NCBI GenBank assembly: GCA_946811185.2
Contig: OX328097.1
Span: 8,998,252-9,062,251 of the forward strand
Direction of reading: 5' to 3'
DNA length: 64,000 nucleotides
DNA from: Hippopus hippopus
Taxonomy: Eukaryota; Mollusca; Bivalvia; Cardiida; Cardiidae
A model generated the notes under the pieces. That model saw only the letters and a program-made list of their open reading frames with translations. It was not told the DNA's origin and did not search any database. Numbering within the stretch: the first letter of the stretch is position 1; each line of letters begins with the position of its first letter. The position numbers and the translations under genes were made by a program. Of this stretch, positions 52,961 through 63,955 are shown piece after piece.

Positions 52961-53719
52961 GAATTTGAAATATTAAATATACGATATTTGTACGATATTC
53001 TATCTAATCAAATACGCCCCCCCCAAAAAAAAATTAGTTGTCTTATCAACAGTGTTGTTTCATAACTCTATAATATGCGAGGCCTACACGACTCATTTCA
53101 GATCTAGAACATTTGGTAGAGAGATACCTAAGAGCTCGTGCAGAGGGTCGACAGTGTTCAAAGAGAGATGAGTGAAGGAAAACAGACAGAACAAACATTG
53201 TATGATTTTATGGGGGAACATAAAATTTTGCTAACATGTACCTTAACCTCAGGTATTTGCTAAATTATTTTTGTTAACTTCACTTTATATTTAGCTTTAG
53301 ATAATCTAATTTTGGTAGAACTAGCACTAGCTTGACTAGGTCATTGACTTACTTAGTGCGCGACACGTGAAGTAGGCTATAATAGAAATTTTCTTGTGCT
53401 CGTAGCTCGATGCCAAGTTGCTAGATCTATATGACACTGACAAAATTGTCAGTACAGAAAATCGTATTGGGTCAATTTGTGTGTTTAGCGCAAAGCTGCT
53501 AGTTGGAAGGTCACATATTAGTTAAGGTCCACATTACTTCCTTACATAATTTGCCGTCGCATTGCAGGTGCGTAGCTATGGGTTGTAATCCAGTCGCGGT
53601 ACCGTTTACCGGGGAATGCTTAGATTTACTTAGTGATTGCTTTGTCCGGGAATTGAGGCAGTGATATTACTGAGACAATTTAAAGTACCATTAATTTGAT
53701 TGAAAATCAATAAAACTAT
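52961..53719. other. Divergent intergenic region, NXF1 side
   Basis: No coding exon seen. CpGs are commoner here than in the introns, as expected near a promoter. A C/A run at about 53,015-53,030. Confidence 0.5.
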
Positions 53720-53721
53720 TT

Positions 53722-54993
53722 GAGTCATGCTCTGGCAAAAGGAGGTTTAATGCATCTTTGTGATGCAATATACCGAGCAAGTCTTTACATAATTATTGAT
53801 CCACAAAATCCATTGTATATCAACAGACTTAATCACGAGGAGAATAGAGCAACTTTGGGTATTGTCGACCGTCGGCAGTTATCGTCAATCCTTTATTGTG
53901 TCCTTTAATTCCATGAAAGATGAGCAAATTCCATTTTTATGATGTAATATATGACGTCAATATTTTATCTCATCGCCGTGCCGGAAGTAAACAGTACTCT
54001 GTAAGCCCCAAAGAGTAAGTAAAATTTTACAATGTTAAAATTTCCCAACGTTAACGTCTACGATAAGGAGGGTGGCGATTTTTGTCAACGCGTAGCGCAT
54101 ATTGAAATGTGCTCGATTGCTTGAATCTTAACTTAGATACGAATTTAAGATATAGAATAGTGTTCGCACCACAATATCGAGCGTGTTTTACCCGCCATAA
54201 AGCAGCCTATAGATGTGTCGATAACTGCCGACGCTAATTATGCGATCGGCAATTATCGACAGGTTAACACATGAATAAAAGAAAAAATAATTAATATGTA
54301 TTATATAACCACAGTTCCCTTTTTTCTTTCGGGTTACAGCTATGTCCAGACAAACTGGCTTGAAAACTCATGTAACGAGTTCAATAGTCGCCGACTAAAA
54401 TGTCAAGGGGCATAGAAATGGTGCGCAGTGACGCTATGTCCGAACCTCTTGGTCCACGATATTTACAACATGTGCCTGTTCGGCCTTCTTTTGCGGTTGT
54501 ACTAACGTTATGCGTAAAGTTTTATTTGAATTGCTTTATATTAGATCTAACTCAGCAACGAGTATTTGGTTAAAACCCGTAATGACCAGATAAAAGAGGA
54601 TTTTGATGTTTAATTTATGAAAATTGAATACCATGTCGATAATAGACGAAACCTGTCGATATCACCCTACATATCCTTATGTAATGTTGGCGTTATTTGC
54701 TGCCATACGCAACTTGGGGCCATAATTTTATACGTATAGATCAGTAGAGTAACCGCAAAATAAACCACTGGTAACTTCCGTTTGTATTTGAAGCGGCTGT
54801 TATCGACACCACACTTTCCGATTTCTTAAAGTGTCGATAATACCCGACGTTGCTCTAGTCCTTGCACATGCAGAAAATTTACCACTAGCAAAAAATATCC
54901 ACCCAGGTCAGCCTGCACAGTCTGTGCAGGCTGACCTGGGTTGATACTTTTTGCGAATGCATTAAGCCCCATTTTCACATAGCATGGCTCATA
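53722..54993. repeat. Family B MITE split by a 1-kb TIR element; its end supplies the RDH start codon
   Basis: Left part 53,722-53,845 (GAGTCATGCTCTGGCAAAAG to ACAGACTTAATCACGAGG); right part 54,863-54,993 (GTCCTTGCACATGCAGAAAA, central palindrome, GCATTAAGCCCC, ATAGCATGGCTCAT). Joined, they restore the usual family B order seen at 19,633-19,893. Confidence 0.85.
53846..54862. mobile_element. About 1-kb TIR element with internal TCGATAA motifs
   Basis: Left end TAGAGCAACTTTGGGTATTG with TCGAC; the right end in complement is TAGAGCAACGTCGGGTATTA with TCGAC. The TA at each end may be the target duplication. Inside, GTCGATAACTGCCGAC-type motifs recur in both orientations (53,868, 54,215, 54,250, 54,650, 54,795). 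No transposase. It replaces much of the RDH upstream region. Confidence 0.82.
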
Positions 54994-55155
54994 TACTTTC
55001 TGTCTCATGTGCAGTGGTGGGGCTGCTGGCATTAAAGCGTTATATGGGTGGAGGTGTATGCAGGAGTAAAGCCAGACTGGACAACAAAACAGTGCTGATT
55101 ACAGGAGCTAACACAGGACTTGGCAAGGAGACAGCTGTTGACTTGGCTAGTCGAG
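54984..55155 (+). CDS. RDH13-like exon 1 (start in family B MITE end)
   Basis: Opens with the ATG at 54,984; 57 codons plus one base, donor gtaatt. Encodes the membrane anchor and TGANTGLG. The ATG and first codons (ATGGCTCAT) are the conserved terminus of a family B MITE. No in-frame ATG precedes the anchor otherwise; the next Met is residue 21, which would remove the anchor. Confidence 0.82.
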
Positions 55156-58100
55156 GTAATTTTTGCTTCCATTTTTAATGATTCGACCCTTTACCACACA
55201 ATCCAAAGGTTAAAGACCCAAAGAAAGCTTTTGAGAACATCATTTGAAAAAGAGACAATGCTGGTAACCAGCATTTTCTCTTTTTCTCACAGTGTTTTCT
55301 TCTCTTTCAATGACAACTGCAGATTCCTGTGACATCGCCTTTCATCGCCGAAAAATGTACAGATTCGGCTTAGACTTGGGTAATCCTTAATCAATCAGCC
55401 AGTAAATGCTGGTTCCCCGCATCGATTACCCAAGTCTTAGCCAAATGCGTACAATGAAAGGCGATGTTACACAAATCACATAAGGATGCCCTATCCTTAA
55501 TGTGTCATCTGCGTGCTTTCAATATGGATGAGTCCAAATACATGTATTTGTTATCTGGAAAAGAGTTGAATGTCTTTTATTTGAAAGCACAAGAGTCCTG
55601 AATTAATGTATGTAGCATTTTCTAGTCGACCATGATAGGTTGTTCAAATCATAACAGTGCAGGTCAGAGATGGCCCAACACTGTTCAAAGGCTTTTAATT
55701 TGGAGTAAAAGTGGCCTTACACATGGAGTATAATATACTGAAATCACAGGTGAGTGATTTCAGGGTCCCAGTAACTGTCTTTTTAACTCGTCACAGACAA
55801 CCAAATTTTAGATATGTCCATATTAAAAGCACTTTTAGATGACAAAGAAATGTGACTCAAATGATGGTACTTGTATGAAAGAGTAGAGAACAATTATTGA
55901 AATTGAGAAAATGCTGGTTACAAGCATTTTCTCCTTTTCTTCAATGTTTTCTTAGGCTTTGGTTACTGCAGAGCTGTTGGAGGAAATGACTGTATGATAA
56001 AGGATTATCCGATTTCCTTGGGGATCTTTTAAAGTCTCCTTAGTTTTGCTGTTTAACTCTTTACCAAAAAACAAAATGTTAGACTGGTCCAAATGGAAAA
56101 CAGTTGCAGATGACAATTTTTATATGGCTTAAATGGAGAAAATTGTCATAAAAGGAGTAGAAAACATTGTGAAAAAAGGAGAAAATGCTGGTTACCAGCA
56201 TTTTCTCCTTTTCTCACAATGTTTTCAAAAGGCTTTCTTCTTCGGGGTTGTTAAAACTCATGATTGTGTGGTAAAGAGTTAAAAGAAAAACGATTGAAGG
56301 TAGTTATATAGAATTGACGTCAAAATGCGTCATCATTATGGTTCAAAAACTTTAACATTTCCTGGTATTTCAGTCAGTACTAACGATATTTACTTCAAAC
56401 TTGGGATAGTGTTTATACCATAAGAAGAACCCATATCAGAATGGTAGATAACCCTCAAAATATTTTTGACACAGTTATGCCCCCTGTTTTACTTAAAATA
56501 TTTACTATTAAAGCAACTGCAATGAAGCATTTGCACCTATATGCAGTTCTCGTATTCTTTTTAGGTGCAAGAGTTTTGATAGCCTGTCGAGATCTATCCA
56601 AGGCGGAAAAGGCTTTGGAAGAAATTAAGAACAGATCTGGAAATAAAAATGTTGAAATTTACAAATTGGATCTTGCCTCATTGAAGTCTGTGCGGGAGTG
56701 TGCTTCCGAAGTGATCGAGAAAGAACCGAGACTGGATATTCTCATTAATAATGCAGGTAATTATGTCTTAACCTTAGCACTTTACAAAACAGTCTGGTGT
56801 TTTCACGACACATAGGATGTAGGCATTTGAAAACATTGTGGGAAAAGGAGAAAATGCTGGTAACCACTGGGACCGACCATACAAAAACAGATTGTCATTT
56901 TCCCAAATTCATTTAGTTCCATACTTTTAAATGGTACAATGTAAATTGAAATGCATTTTAACACCCACTTTGTTTACTTTTGGCAGCTCTTGTCACATAA
57001 AGAACTGCACTTTTACTTGTTGTTTATCTCCATTCTCTCAATTTTTCGTCCAGTTTGAAGCATATATTCAACTTTGACAAAGGTTTATTCCAAATTTTCA
57101 TAAATGGTTGCAACATTACATTTTTTTAAATCATTTCCAAAATGACTAATTTTTCACTCTTCCAAATTCAAAACAAGTGCAGATTTCAAAGTCAGAATTT
57201 GTGCAGAATTGTCCGATGTGGTAGAAAACACTGTTGGAAAAGGAGAAAATTATATTTTTTTTTAAAAGCTTTTTCCTGTCTGATCATTAATACTCAGAAT
57301 TTTTATGTAAAACTTGAATGGGATAATATACTCATCAAAAAAAAGTTAAGGAAATTGTGTTTGAGGGGCAATAAAAATAAAAAGTTAAGGAAATTGTGTT
57401 TGAGGGGCTATTACAAAAGATCTAAAGCATTTTAAGAAATAAAAAAAACCAGTGTCAAAGTAGACTGGTCTTCCTTCCATTTTTTGCAAAATTGATTTGT
57501 TTGATTAGACACTTCTGCAGACATTTATTTTGCGAAAAATGACCTAGACAGGGTGCCAGAACTAAGGTATCAGTGCTATCAAGCAAACAAGGAACATTGT
57601 TTTCAAGGGATGAACTGTATCTGATAAAATGAATAAAATTTGAATAATTGTTCATTTTGGTATTCTTTTGTCCCATGGTTTTCTGAAATTTCCTTAACTT
57701 TTTTATACCTCCGCAAAACGAATGTTTTCGGGGGTATACTGGAATCAGCCTGTCTGTTTGTCCGTCCGTGTGTCCGTCTGTGTACAAAATACTAGTAATT
57801 GCCGGTTTCTGTCAAAGTGCTGGCGGGGGTATTAAGTCACATTCAGTGATAGCTCTAGTTTGTTGAGTATATTTTGTTTCTATTCCTGTAGGAGTGATGC
57901 AGACACCAAAAGGCTGGAAAACAGAAGATGGTTTTGAGATGCAAATAGGAACCAACCATTTTGGTCACTTCCTGTTTACCCATCTGCTGCTTGATTTGCT
58001 GAAGAAATCTGCCCCATCAAGAATTATCAATGTATCATCTTTGGCCCATTATTGTAAGAGTCATTATGCTGTTTGTATGATTAGTTGCTTTAGTAGTAAT

Positions 58101-61100
58101 AAAATGTGTTTCTGCAAATGATAGAGTTGGACTTTCCCTAAATGAAAGGCATCATAAGTGAAGTTAACTCTTTACCAAATGACAAAATTTTAAGTTGTCC
58201 AAATTGAAAATATTTGCAGACAACAAAATAAATGTAACCGAAACATTAAATTTTTTTTGTAGAAGTTTAGAAAACATTGTGGGAAAAGGGGAAAATGCCG
58301 ATTACCAGCATTTTCTCCATTTCTGGCAATGTTTTCAAAAACTTTTCTTACTTGGTGTTGTTAAAAGTCGGGATTGCGTGATAAGAGATAAACAAATGCT
58401 TTCACTTTATATCTATTTAACCCTTTACCAAACAATCCCAGGTTTTCACGACCCTGTAGAAGAGGCCTTTTAAAAACATTGTGGGAAAAGGAGAAAATGC
58501 TGGTAACCAGCATTTTCTCTTTTTTCCACAATGTTTTCTAGCCTATCATAGCAAGACTGCACCGTTTAAACCACATTGAAATTGTTGTCTGCAAATGCTT
58601 TCAGTTTGGACAAGGCTTACATTTTATCATTTGGTAAAGGGTTAAAAATAAAAACAGGAAAACAATTTGACAAATGTTGAAGCTACTCACTTGTTAGTTC
58701 ACAATATTTTTAACTCTTTTCCACACAATTCTGTGTATAAACAATCTCGAGAAAGAAAAGCTTTTTAAAACATTATTGGAAAAGTAGAAAATGCTGGTAA
58801 CTAGCATACCTTCCTTTTTCTTACTTTTCTAACCTTTCGTAGAAAAGAGCCAATCATTTGAAAACCGCATGTAATTTTTCGTCTGTAAATGCTTTCAATT
58901 TCGACAAGTCTAAAATTGTGTGGTTTAGTAAATAGTTAACATTTTACCTTACCATCACAACTTTTGATAACCCTGTGTTAGAAAGCTTTTGAAAACAATG
59001 TGGGAAAAGGAGAAAATACTGGTATCCATTTTCTTCTATTCCCACAATGTTTTCTACCCTATAAGAGAACTTCAGCTCAAATTTATCAAGTCTGATATGT
59101 CGTCTGCAGATGTTTTGAATTTGGAAAAGTAAAAAGTTTTTCGCTTGGGAAGGCGTTAAAGAAAACTGTGGCCTTCACTACTTTGGATTTGAACTCTTTA
59201 CCATAGGACTAAATTTTAGACTCTTCCATTTTGAAAGCATGGGTCGTTCATGGCTTAGTGGTAAAGTGTAGGCCTCATAACCAGGAGGTCATGGGTTAGA
59301 GCCTAACTGGAAACACTGGGTTTTTCCTGGGTGTGTCTGTGGGCAAGACACTTCAGAGGCCCAGCTTTGTAGTCGTGAAACCAAGGACAAACATGAATAT
59401 GTGAGCTGTCACTGTGATATGACTGAAATAATGTTGAAAGCAGCGTAAAGCACCATTCAATCAATCAGTCGAATTGAACATACATGTATAGGTTGTTCTT
59501 TTTAAATTGCAGATGGCAAAATGGACTTTGAGGATATCAACCAGGAGAACAATTATGATCCATGGAAAGCTTACGCACAGAGTAAACTAGCAAATGTCCT
59601 CTATACACGAGAGCTGAGTAAACGATTAGAAGGTTAGCATAAATTTTTTACCCTCAATTCTGAGTTTTAATGACCCCCGAGAAAAATATCTTTTAAAAAC
59701 ATTGTGGAAAAAAGAGAAAATGCTGGCAACCAGCATTTTCTCCTTTTCCCACAATGTTTTCTACCATTTCGAAGACAGTTCTAATCATGTGAACCATAAG
59801 AAATGTGGTATTTGCAAATTATTTGAATTTGGACAAGTCTGAGATTTTGTTGTTTGGTAAAGAGTTAAAGCTTAAGCCAAATATAATTGCAACCTCTTTC
59901 GACGACTGAAAATGCAATCAGATGAAACTGAAAATGCAATCAGATGAAACTCTGAAGTAGTTTTATGTCACAGGCTTGACTGATCAGACTGATCTTGATT
60001 GATGTAGCCTGCAATGATCATGCCTTATAACCATTTGATGTTTTCTTGACAATTCCATAAAATTCTTTTCCTTCTTTGTCAGTTTACTCATATAGGACTA
60101 TTTCTTTGCATGCTTTTTGATACCAAACGATCCTGTGAGATTAAAAACTGTTGTAAACATTATTGTAAAAGAAGATTATGTTGATTACCAGCATTTTCTC
60201 CTTTTCCCACAATGTTATCTAACCTTTGGTAGGCAAATTTCATCATTTTTTGCAAAAGTGATTTTGTCATCTGCAAAGGCTTTCAATTTGGAGGAGTCTA
60301 AATTCTGTTGTTTGCATAATATTCTTCTTAACTCATTACCAAACGACAAAATTTTGGACTAGTCCAAATTGAAAGCATTTGCAGACGACAAAACAAATGT
60401 GACTCAAAAATTGAATTTTGATTTAGAAAGGGTAGAAAACATTGTGGGAAAAGGAGAAAATGCTGGTTACCAGCATTTTCTCCTTTTCCTACAGTGTTTT
60501 CAAAAGCTCTCTTTCTAAGGGTCGTTAAAAGTCGGGATTGTGTGGTAAAGAGTTAAACACAGAGAAATCTGTTTCTTCCAATCATGCAATATCATTTCAG
60601 GAACAGGGGTAACAGCAAACAGTTTACACCCTGGAGTAATTCCTACAGAGCTTGGACGACATAGAAACTACACCTTTCTGAAAAAAATCCTGATGATTCC
60701 CATCAAATTGCTACTGCTGAAGGACGTTGTTCAGGGGAGCCAGACTACGATATATTGTGCTGTAGCAGAAGAACTGGAGGGTGTCAGTGGAAAGTATTTC
60801 AGGTTGGTACAGTATTCTTGGTTTGTTTGCTTGTTTTTATGGTGTGTAAACCTTTACAAAACGACAAAATTTTAGACTTGTCGAAATTCAAAGCATTTGC
60901 AGGAAAAAATTTCAAATGTGGTTTAAATGATGAAATTTGTTTTTGATGGGATAGAAAACTTAGTAGGAGAAGAAGAAAATGCTGGTTCCCAGCATTTTTT
61001 TCTTTTCCCACTATGTTTTCAAAAGCCTTCTTTATTCGGATCAACTTGTGATCGTGTGGTAAAGAGTTAACTTAGTTGTTATCAGATGACAAATTTTTTT

Positions 61101-63051
61101 TTATTTTTCCAGCTTGAAAGCAATTGCAGACAACATTATAATGTTTTAATGACTTTTAGGAAGGCTTTTGAAAACATTGTGGGAAAAGGAGAAAATGCTG
61201 GTAACATACATCTCCATTTCCTACAACGCTTTTTACCCTTCAACTCTACCAAACAACAAAATTACAGACTGGTCCGAATTGAAAGCATTTGCAGACGACA
61301 AAATTAATGTGACTGAAAAATTGAAATTTGGTTTGGGAAGGGTAGAAAACATTGTGGGAAAAGGAGAAAACGCTGGTTACCAGCATTTTCTCCTTTTCCC
61401 ACAATGTTTTCAAAAGGCTTCTTTCTAAGGGTCGTTAAAAGTCGGGATTGTGTGGTAAAGAGTTAAAAGACAAATCTTATAGTTTGAGCCATATTAAAAT
61501 TCCTTTCTGCAAATGCCTTGGAATTGGGTAAGTAAAAAATTTTGTCATGTAATGAAAGGTTTACTCTTTGTTAAACAATCCTGTGTATTTAAAGGTGGCC
61601 CTTCAGATTTTGGGATGAAAATTTTACAAAAATACAAAAAAATCATCCTTATATTCCCAAAACCTTTGTATTTTCATTCATAAAACCCCAGTAGTCGAAA
61701 ACTATCCGACAACAAGAGAAATTAGAGATTTACTACGGCCCAGGTCGACACCTACGGGAAACACGGTCTATTTTTACATGAGCAACTCGCTCATTTACAT
61801 ACTGGAAATACACAGACGAAGCTTCCAACGTAGCGTCCGAAGAAGACATTATGGAAAATAATTACATGTTTGTTATGTTATGGAATTTAAGTGTCATTAG
61901 TCACGCGCCAGTCACTTGACATTCCCACAACGCTTTTTTGATTTCTGGCGCGAAATCTAAAAATACCTTAAGAGGCTACGTAGCCTTTTAAGGGAACACC
62001 ATCAAAAAAAATATTTTTGTAATTTTATGATACTTAATTATTGATGATTTGTATTGTTTTTTTCATATAAATTTCAGTGATACATATATTTTTTAATTTG
62101 GTGAGATGTGAAAAATCTAAATACCCACCTTTAAGACCCAGAGTAAAAAGGCTTTTGAGTTTTGACACTATTGTTTTGTTAAAGGAGAAAATGCTGGTAA
62201 CCATCATTTTCTCCTTTCTTGCAATATTTTCCACACTGTCAAGGACATGTATCACCATTTGGGAGTGCCCTTGAACAAGACACTTTAGAGCCCAAGCCTG
62301 GCACTAGTAAAACCCAGGAAATAAATCAATAAGAGAGCAGCCACTGCAATATGACTGAAATAATTTTGAAAGTGACATAAAATGCCATCAAAACAATGAG
62401 CCCCATTTATTTTGTAGTCTACGGCCGCTTTCAATTTGGACAAGTCTAAAATCTTGCTGTTGGATATTAAAGAGTTATTGTGACACAAAACCTTTCCAAG
62501 CGCTGTGCCATCTGGACAATTGCAAAAAATAACCCCATTTGAACAGTGTCAACCTCACAACACACCAAACAACAATTTATACTTGTCCAGATTGAAAGCA
62601 TTTGAAATGACTAAATAGATGCAGCTCAAATGCTGGAATTTGTCATTGAAAGGGTAGAAAACAGTTTGAGAAAAGGAGAAAATGCTGCGTACTAGCATTT
62701 TCTCTTTTTACCGTAATGATTTCAAAAGTATTTATGTGGTTAAGGGGTTACTCTCTGTGGAACAACAAAAATGTGTCCAAATTGAAAGCGTTTGTATTTA
62801 AAGGTGTAGATAACAAAATTATGTAGCTTTGTAAATTACAAGAGTTATGGTTTGAAACTATTCGTCAATATCAAAGCTAAAGGGGAAATGGCTGGCTCAG
62901 AACAAGTAACAATTTAGAACTTGATTATTACTTTTGATTTTCCAGTGATTGTGCTGTAAAAACAGAAGCCTCACAAGCCACAAAAGATAAAGATGCAGCC
63001 AAACTGTGGACCCTGTCAGAGGAAATGGTTGGATTGAAGAGTAAAAGCTGA
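54984..63051 (+). CDS. Retinol dehydrogenase 13-like short-chain dehydrogenase (6 exons)
   Basis: A classical NAD(P)-dependent SDR related to RDH11-14, which interconvert retinol and retinal or reduce lipid aldehydes on mitochondrial or ER membranes. Six exons splice in consistent phase to 317 residues (RDH13 is about 331). A hydrophobic N-terminal anchor (about 3-18) precedes the [11 protein letters not shown] segment that matches RDH13 (DYVTGGACPSK). Cofactor motif TGANTGLG at 40-47; DLAS about 93-96; NNAG 119-122; substrate-side SS at 170-171; catalytic YAQSK with Tyr196 and Lys200; HPGV after it; KYF near the C-terminus. All key residues are present, so the enzyme should be active. Divergent from NXF1. 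RDH13 is the best fit; RDH14/12-like remains possible. Confidence 0.92.
55184..55568 (+). repeat. Family A MITE with a foldback inserted
   Basis: The MITE begins GACCCTTTACCACACAATCC and ends GGAAAAGAGTTGAA; at 55,331-55,466 it is interrupted by a foldback whose arms are ACATCGCCTTTCATCGCC and complement. Hairpin arms have matching GAAAAAGAGA / TCTCTTTTTC changes. Confidence 0.83.
55783..56282 (-). repeat. Two family A MITEs in RDH intron 1
   Basis: 55,783-56,007 (diverged) and 56,053-56,282 (TTAA both ends). Confidence 0.83.
56565..56756 (+). CDS. RDH13-like exon 2
   Basis: Starts [20 protein letters not shown], the strand-2/helix region that sets cofactor preference, and ends DILINNAG. 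The upstream flank (about 56,300-56,560) is a degraded repeat running right up to the acceptor. Confidence 0.93.
56768..57310. repeat. Family A fragments
   Basis: A plus-strand 5' half cut right after the first hairpin arm (56,768-56,865), and a decayed minus copy at about 57,140-57,310. Confidence 0.6.
57329..57865. mobile_element. Tc1-like non-autonomous element next to a GGGGGTATA element
   Basis: TA-flanked ends: CTCATCAAAAAAAAGTTAAG with a 32-bp direct duplication, and TTTCCTTAACTTTTT at 57,690-57,704. It joins a copy (reverse to 22,488) of the element with CCGCAAAACGAATGTTTTCG, which runs to about 57,865, 25 bp from RDH exon 3. Confidence 0.72.
57892..58053 (+). CDS. RDH13-like exon 3
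   Basis: Encodes [34 protein letters not shown] and [12 protein letters not shown]. Matches RDH13 [20 protein letters not shown] closely. Donor gtaaga. Confidence 0.95.
58165..59159. repeat. Four family A MITEs in RDH intron 3
   Basis: 58,165-58,391 (minus), 58,417-58,645 (plus, TTAA both ends), 58,710-58,939 (plus) and 58,936-59,159 (plus); the last two share a TTAA. Confidence 0.85.
59190..59472 (+). repeat. tRNA-derived SINE inserted at a family A fragment
   Basis: The MITE left end (GAACTCTTTACCATAGGAC) stops at about 59,240, where a plus-strand SINE starts: TCATGGCTTAGTGGTAAAG (box A), GGGTTAGAGCC (box B), tail (ATCA)n at 59,456-59,470. Confidence 0.82.
59513..59632 (+). CDS. RDH13-like exon 4 (catalytic YxxxK)
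   Basis: Encodes [20 protein letters not shown], then [19 protein letters not shown], carrying the Tyr/Lys pair. A tRNA-type SINE ends about 40 bp upstream of the acceptor. Confidence 0.95.
59642..59868 (+). repeat. Family A MITE
   Basis: Directly follows RDH exon 4 (10 bp after the donor), so it sits at the very 5' end of intron 4. Confidence 0.83.
60110..60556. repeat. Two family A MITEs
   Basis: A decayed plus copy to about 60,330 and a complete minus copy 60,328-60,556 (TTAA both ends), 45 bp from RDH exon 5. Confidence 0.82.
60601..60802 (+). CDS. RDH13-like exon 5
   Basis: Encodes [20 protein letters not shown], a hydrophobic helix and [18 protein letters not shown], matching RDH13 STYLAVAEELADVSGKYF. 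Donor gttggt. Confidence 0.95.
60846..61466. repeat. Three family A copies
   Basis: 60,846-61,070 (minus), a rearranged copy 61,067-61,240, and 61,239-61,466 (minus, perfect hairpin). Confidence 0.8.
61560..62475 (+). repeat. Family A MITE containing a family C element and a SINE
   Basis: The A copy starts TTTACTCTTTGTTAAACAAT, is broken at its internal TTTAA by family C (61,589-62,134), resumes GACCCAGAGTAAAAAGGC with its hairpin, is broken again by a plus-strand SINE piece (62,258-62,397), and finishes with TTCAATTTGGACAAGTC to AAAGAGTTA. Confidence 0.85.
61589..62134 (-). repeat. Family C TTAA element, copy 2 (546 bp)
   Basis: TTAA duplicated on each side inside family A, proving a TTAA target. 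Sequence is the near-identical complement of 7,868-8,413. Confidence 0.9.
62563..62830 (-). repeat. Family A MITE plus fragment
   Basis: 62,563-62,749 with a diverged hairpin, then a short left-end fragment. Confidence 0.7.
62946..63051 (+). CDS. RDH13-like exon 6 (stop)
   Basis: Encodes [20 protein letters not shown] and [14 protein letters not shown], then TGA at 63,049-63,051. KLW corresponds to RRLW of RDH13. The preceding intron of about 2.1 kb is almost entirely nested repeats. Confidence 0.9.
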
Positions 63052-63114
63052 AAGAACAAAGTGTGGTATCTGATAAGGAGGGATCTAAGATATCCCATTT
63101 TAGTACTTAGAATG

Positions 63115-63531
63115 TGTGCCAAATAATCCCATGTTTTCATTACTCTGGGGAATGGGGCTTTTGAAAACTTTGTGGGAAAAGGAGAAAATGCTGGTAACCA
63201 GCATTTTCTCCTTTTTCCACAATGTTTTCTCTTCTTTTAGAAATAAATCCTGCAATTGAAGCCATATTTATTTTGTCGTCTGCAAATGTTTTCACCACGA
63301 AAAGTCAGGAATTTTAGCTGGTAAAGAGTAAACTTTTTACCTAATGACAAAATTTTGGATATGCTGAAATTGAAAGCATTTGCTGATGACAAATTAGATA
63401 TGGCTCAAATGATCAGATTTGTTTGTGAAATAATGGAAACCAACTTTTTCTTCTTTTTCTACAATGTTTTTTAAAGCCAAGCCTTCTTTATTCTGGTTTT
63501 TGAAACTCACTGTTGTTTGGTATAGAGTTAA
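63115..63531. repeat. Two family A MITEs downstream of the RDH13-like stop
   Basis: 63,115-63,332 (plus, near-perfect hairpin) and 63,330-63,531 (minus). Possibly within the 3' UTR. Confidence 0.8.
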
Positions 63532-63949
63532 TTAATGGTATGTTTACAGGAATTTAAATTTACTATATAGCATAATGTACTTGTAGTTATATTTAGCCTG
63601 TACTATTAGACATTTCTATTTCTGCAGTCTTATGTTCCTTTATATACTGCTTCTTCAAGGTGACTTTTTGACTATAGAATGCAAGAAGGTCATACATGTA
63701 TCAGCACTTTGCTTTGAGAAAAAATCAAGGAAGATATGAAATTGTATTGTAATCAATCAAGGTTATTGTTCAAATCACACATACATGATATATGAACAAG
63801 GAAACACAACTGGCATACAAAAAAATACAGTTAGTGACAGAGAAAATGGGTAAAAAGAAGTAAAAAGAATTATTGAAATTGTCTTGTAGGGGAAGGACCA
63901 ATTCTAAGTTGGTAGAACTTGTGGTCCAACCCTATTTCAACTTACATGA

Positions 63950-63955
63950 AATAAA
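63950..63955 (+). terminator. Candidate polyadenylation signal (AATAAA)
   Basis: A canonical AATAAA about 900 bp after the RDH13-like stop. If used, the 3' UTR would include two family A MITEs (63,115-63,531). No nearer canonical hexamer was noticed. Confidence 0.3.

Noticed and set aside
54826..55032. 68-codon minus frame opposite RDH exon 1
   Set aside because: Consists mainly of family B MITE palindrome sequence and the complement of a real exon.
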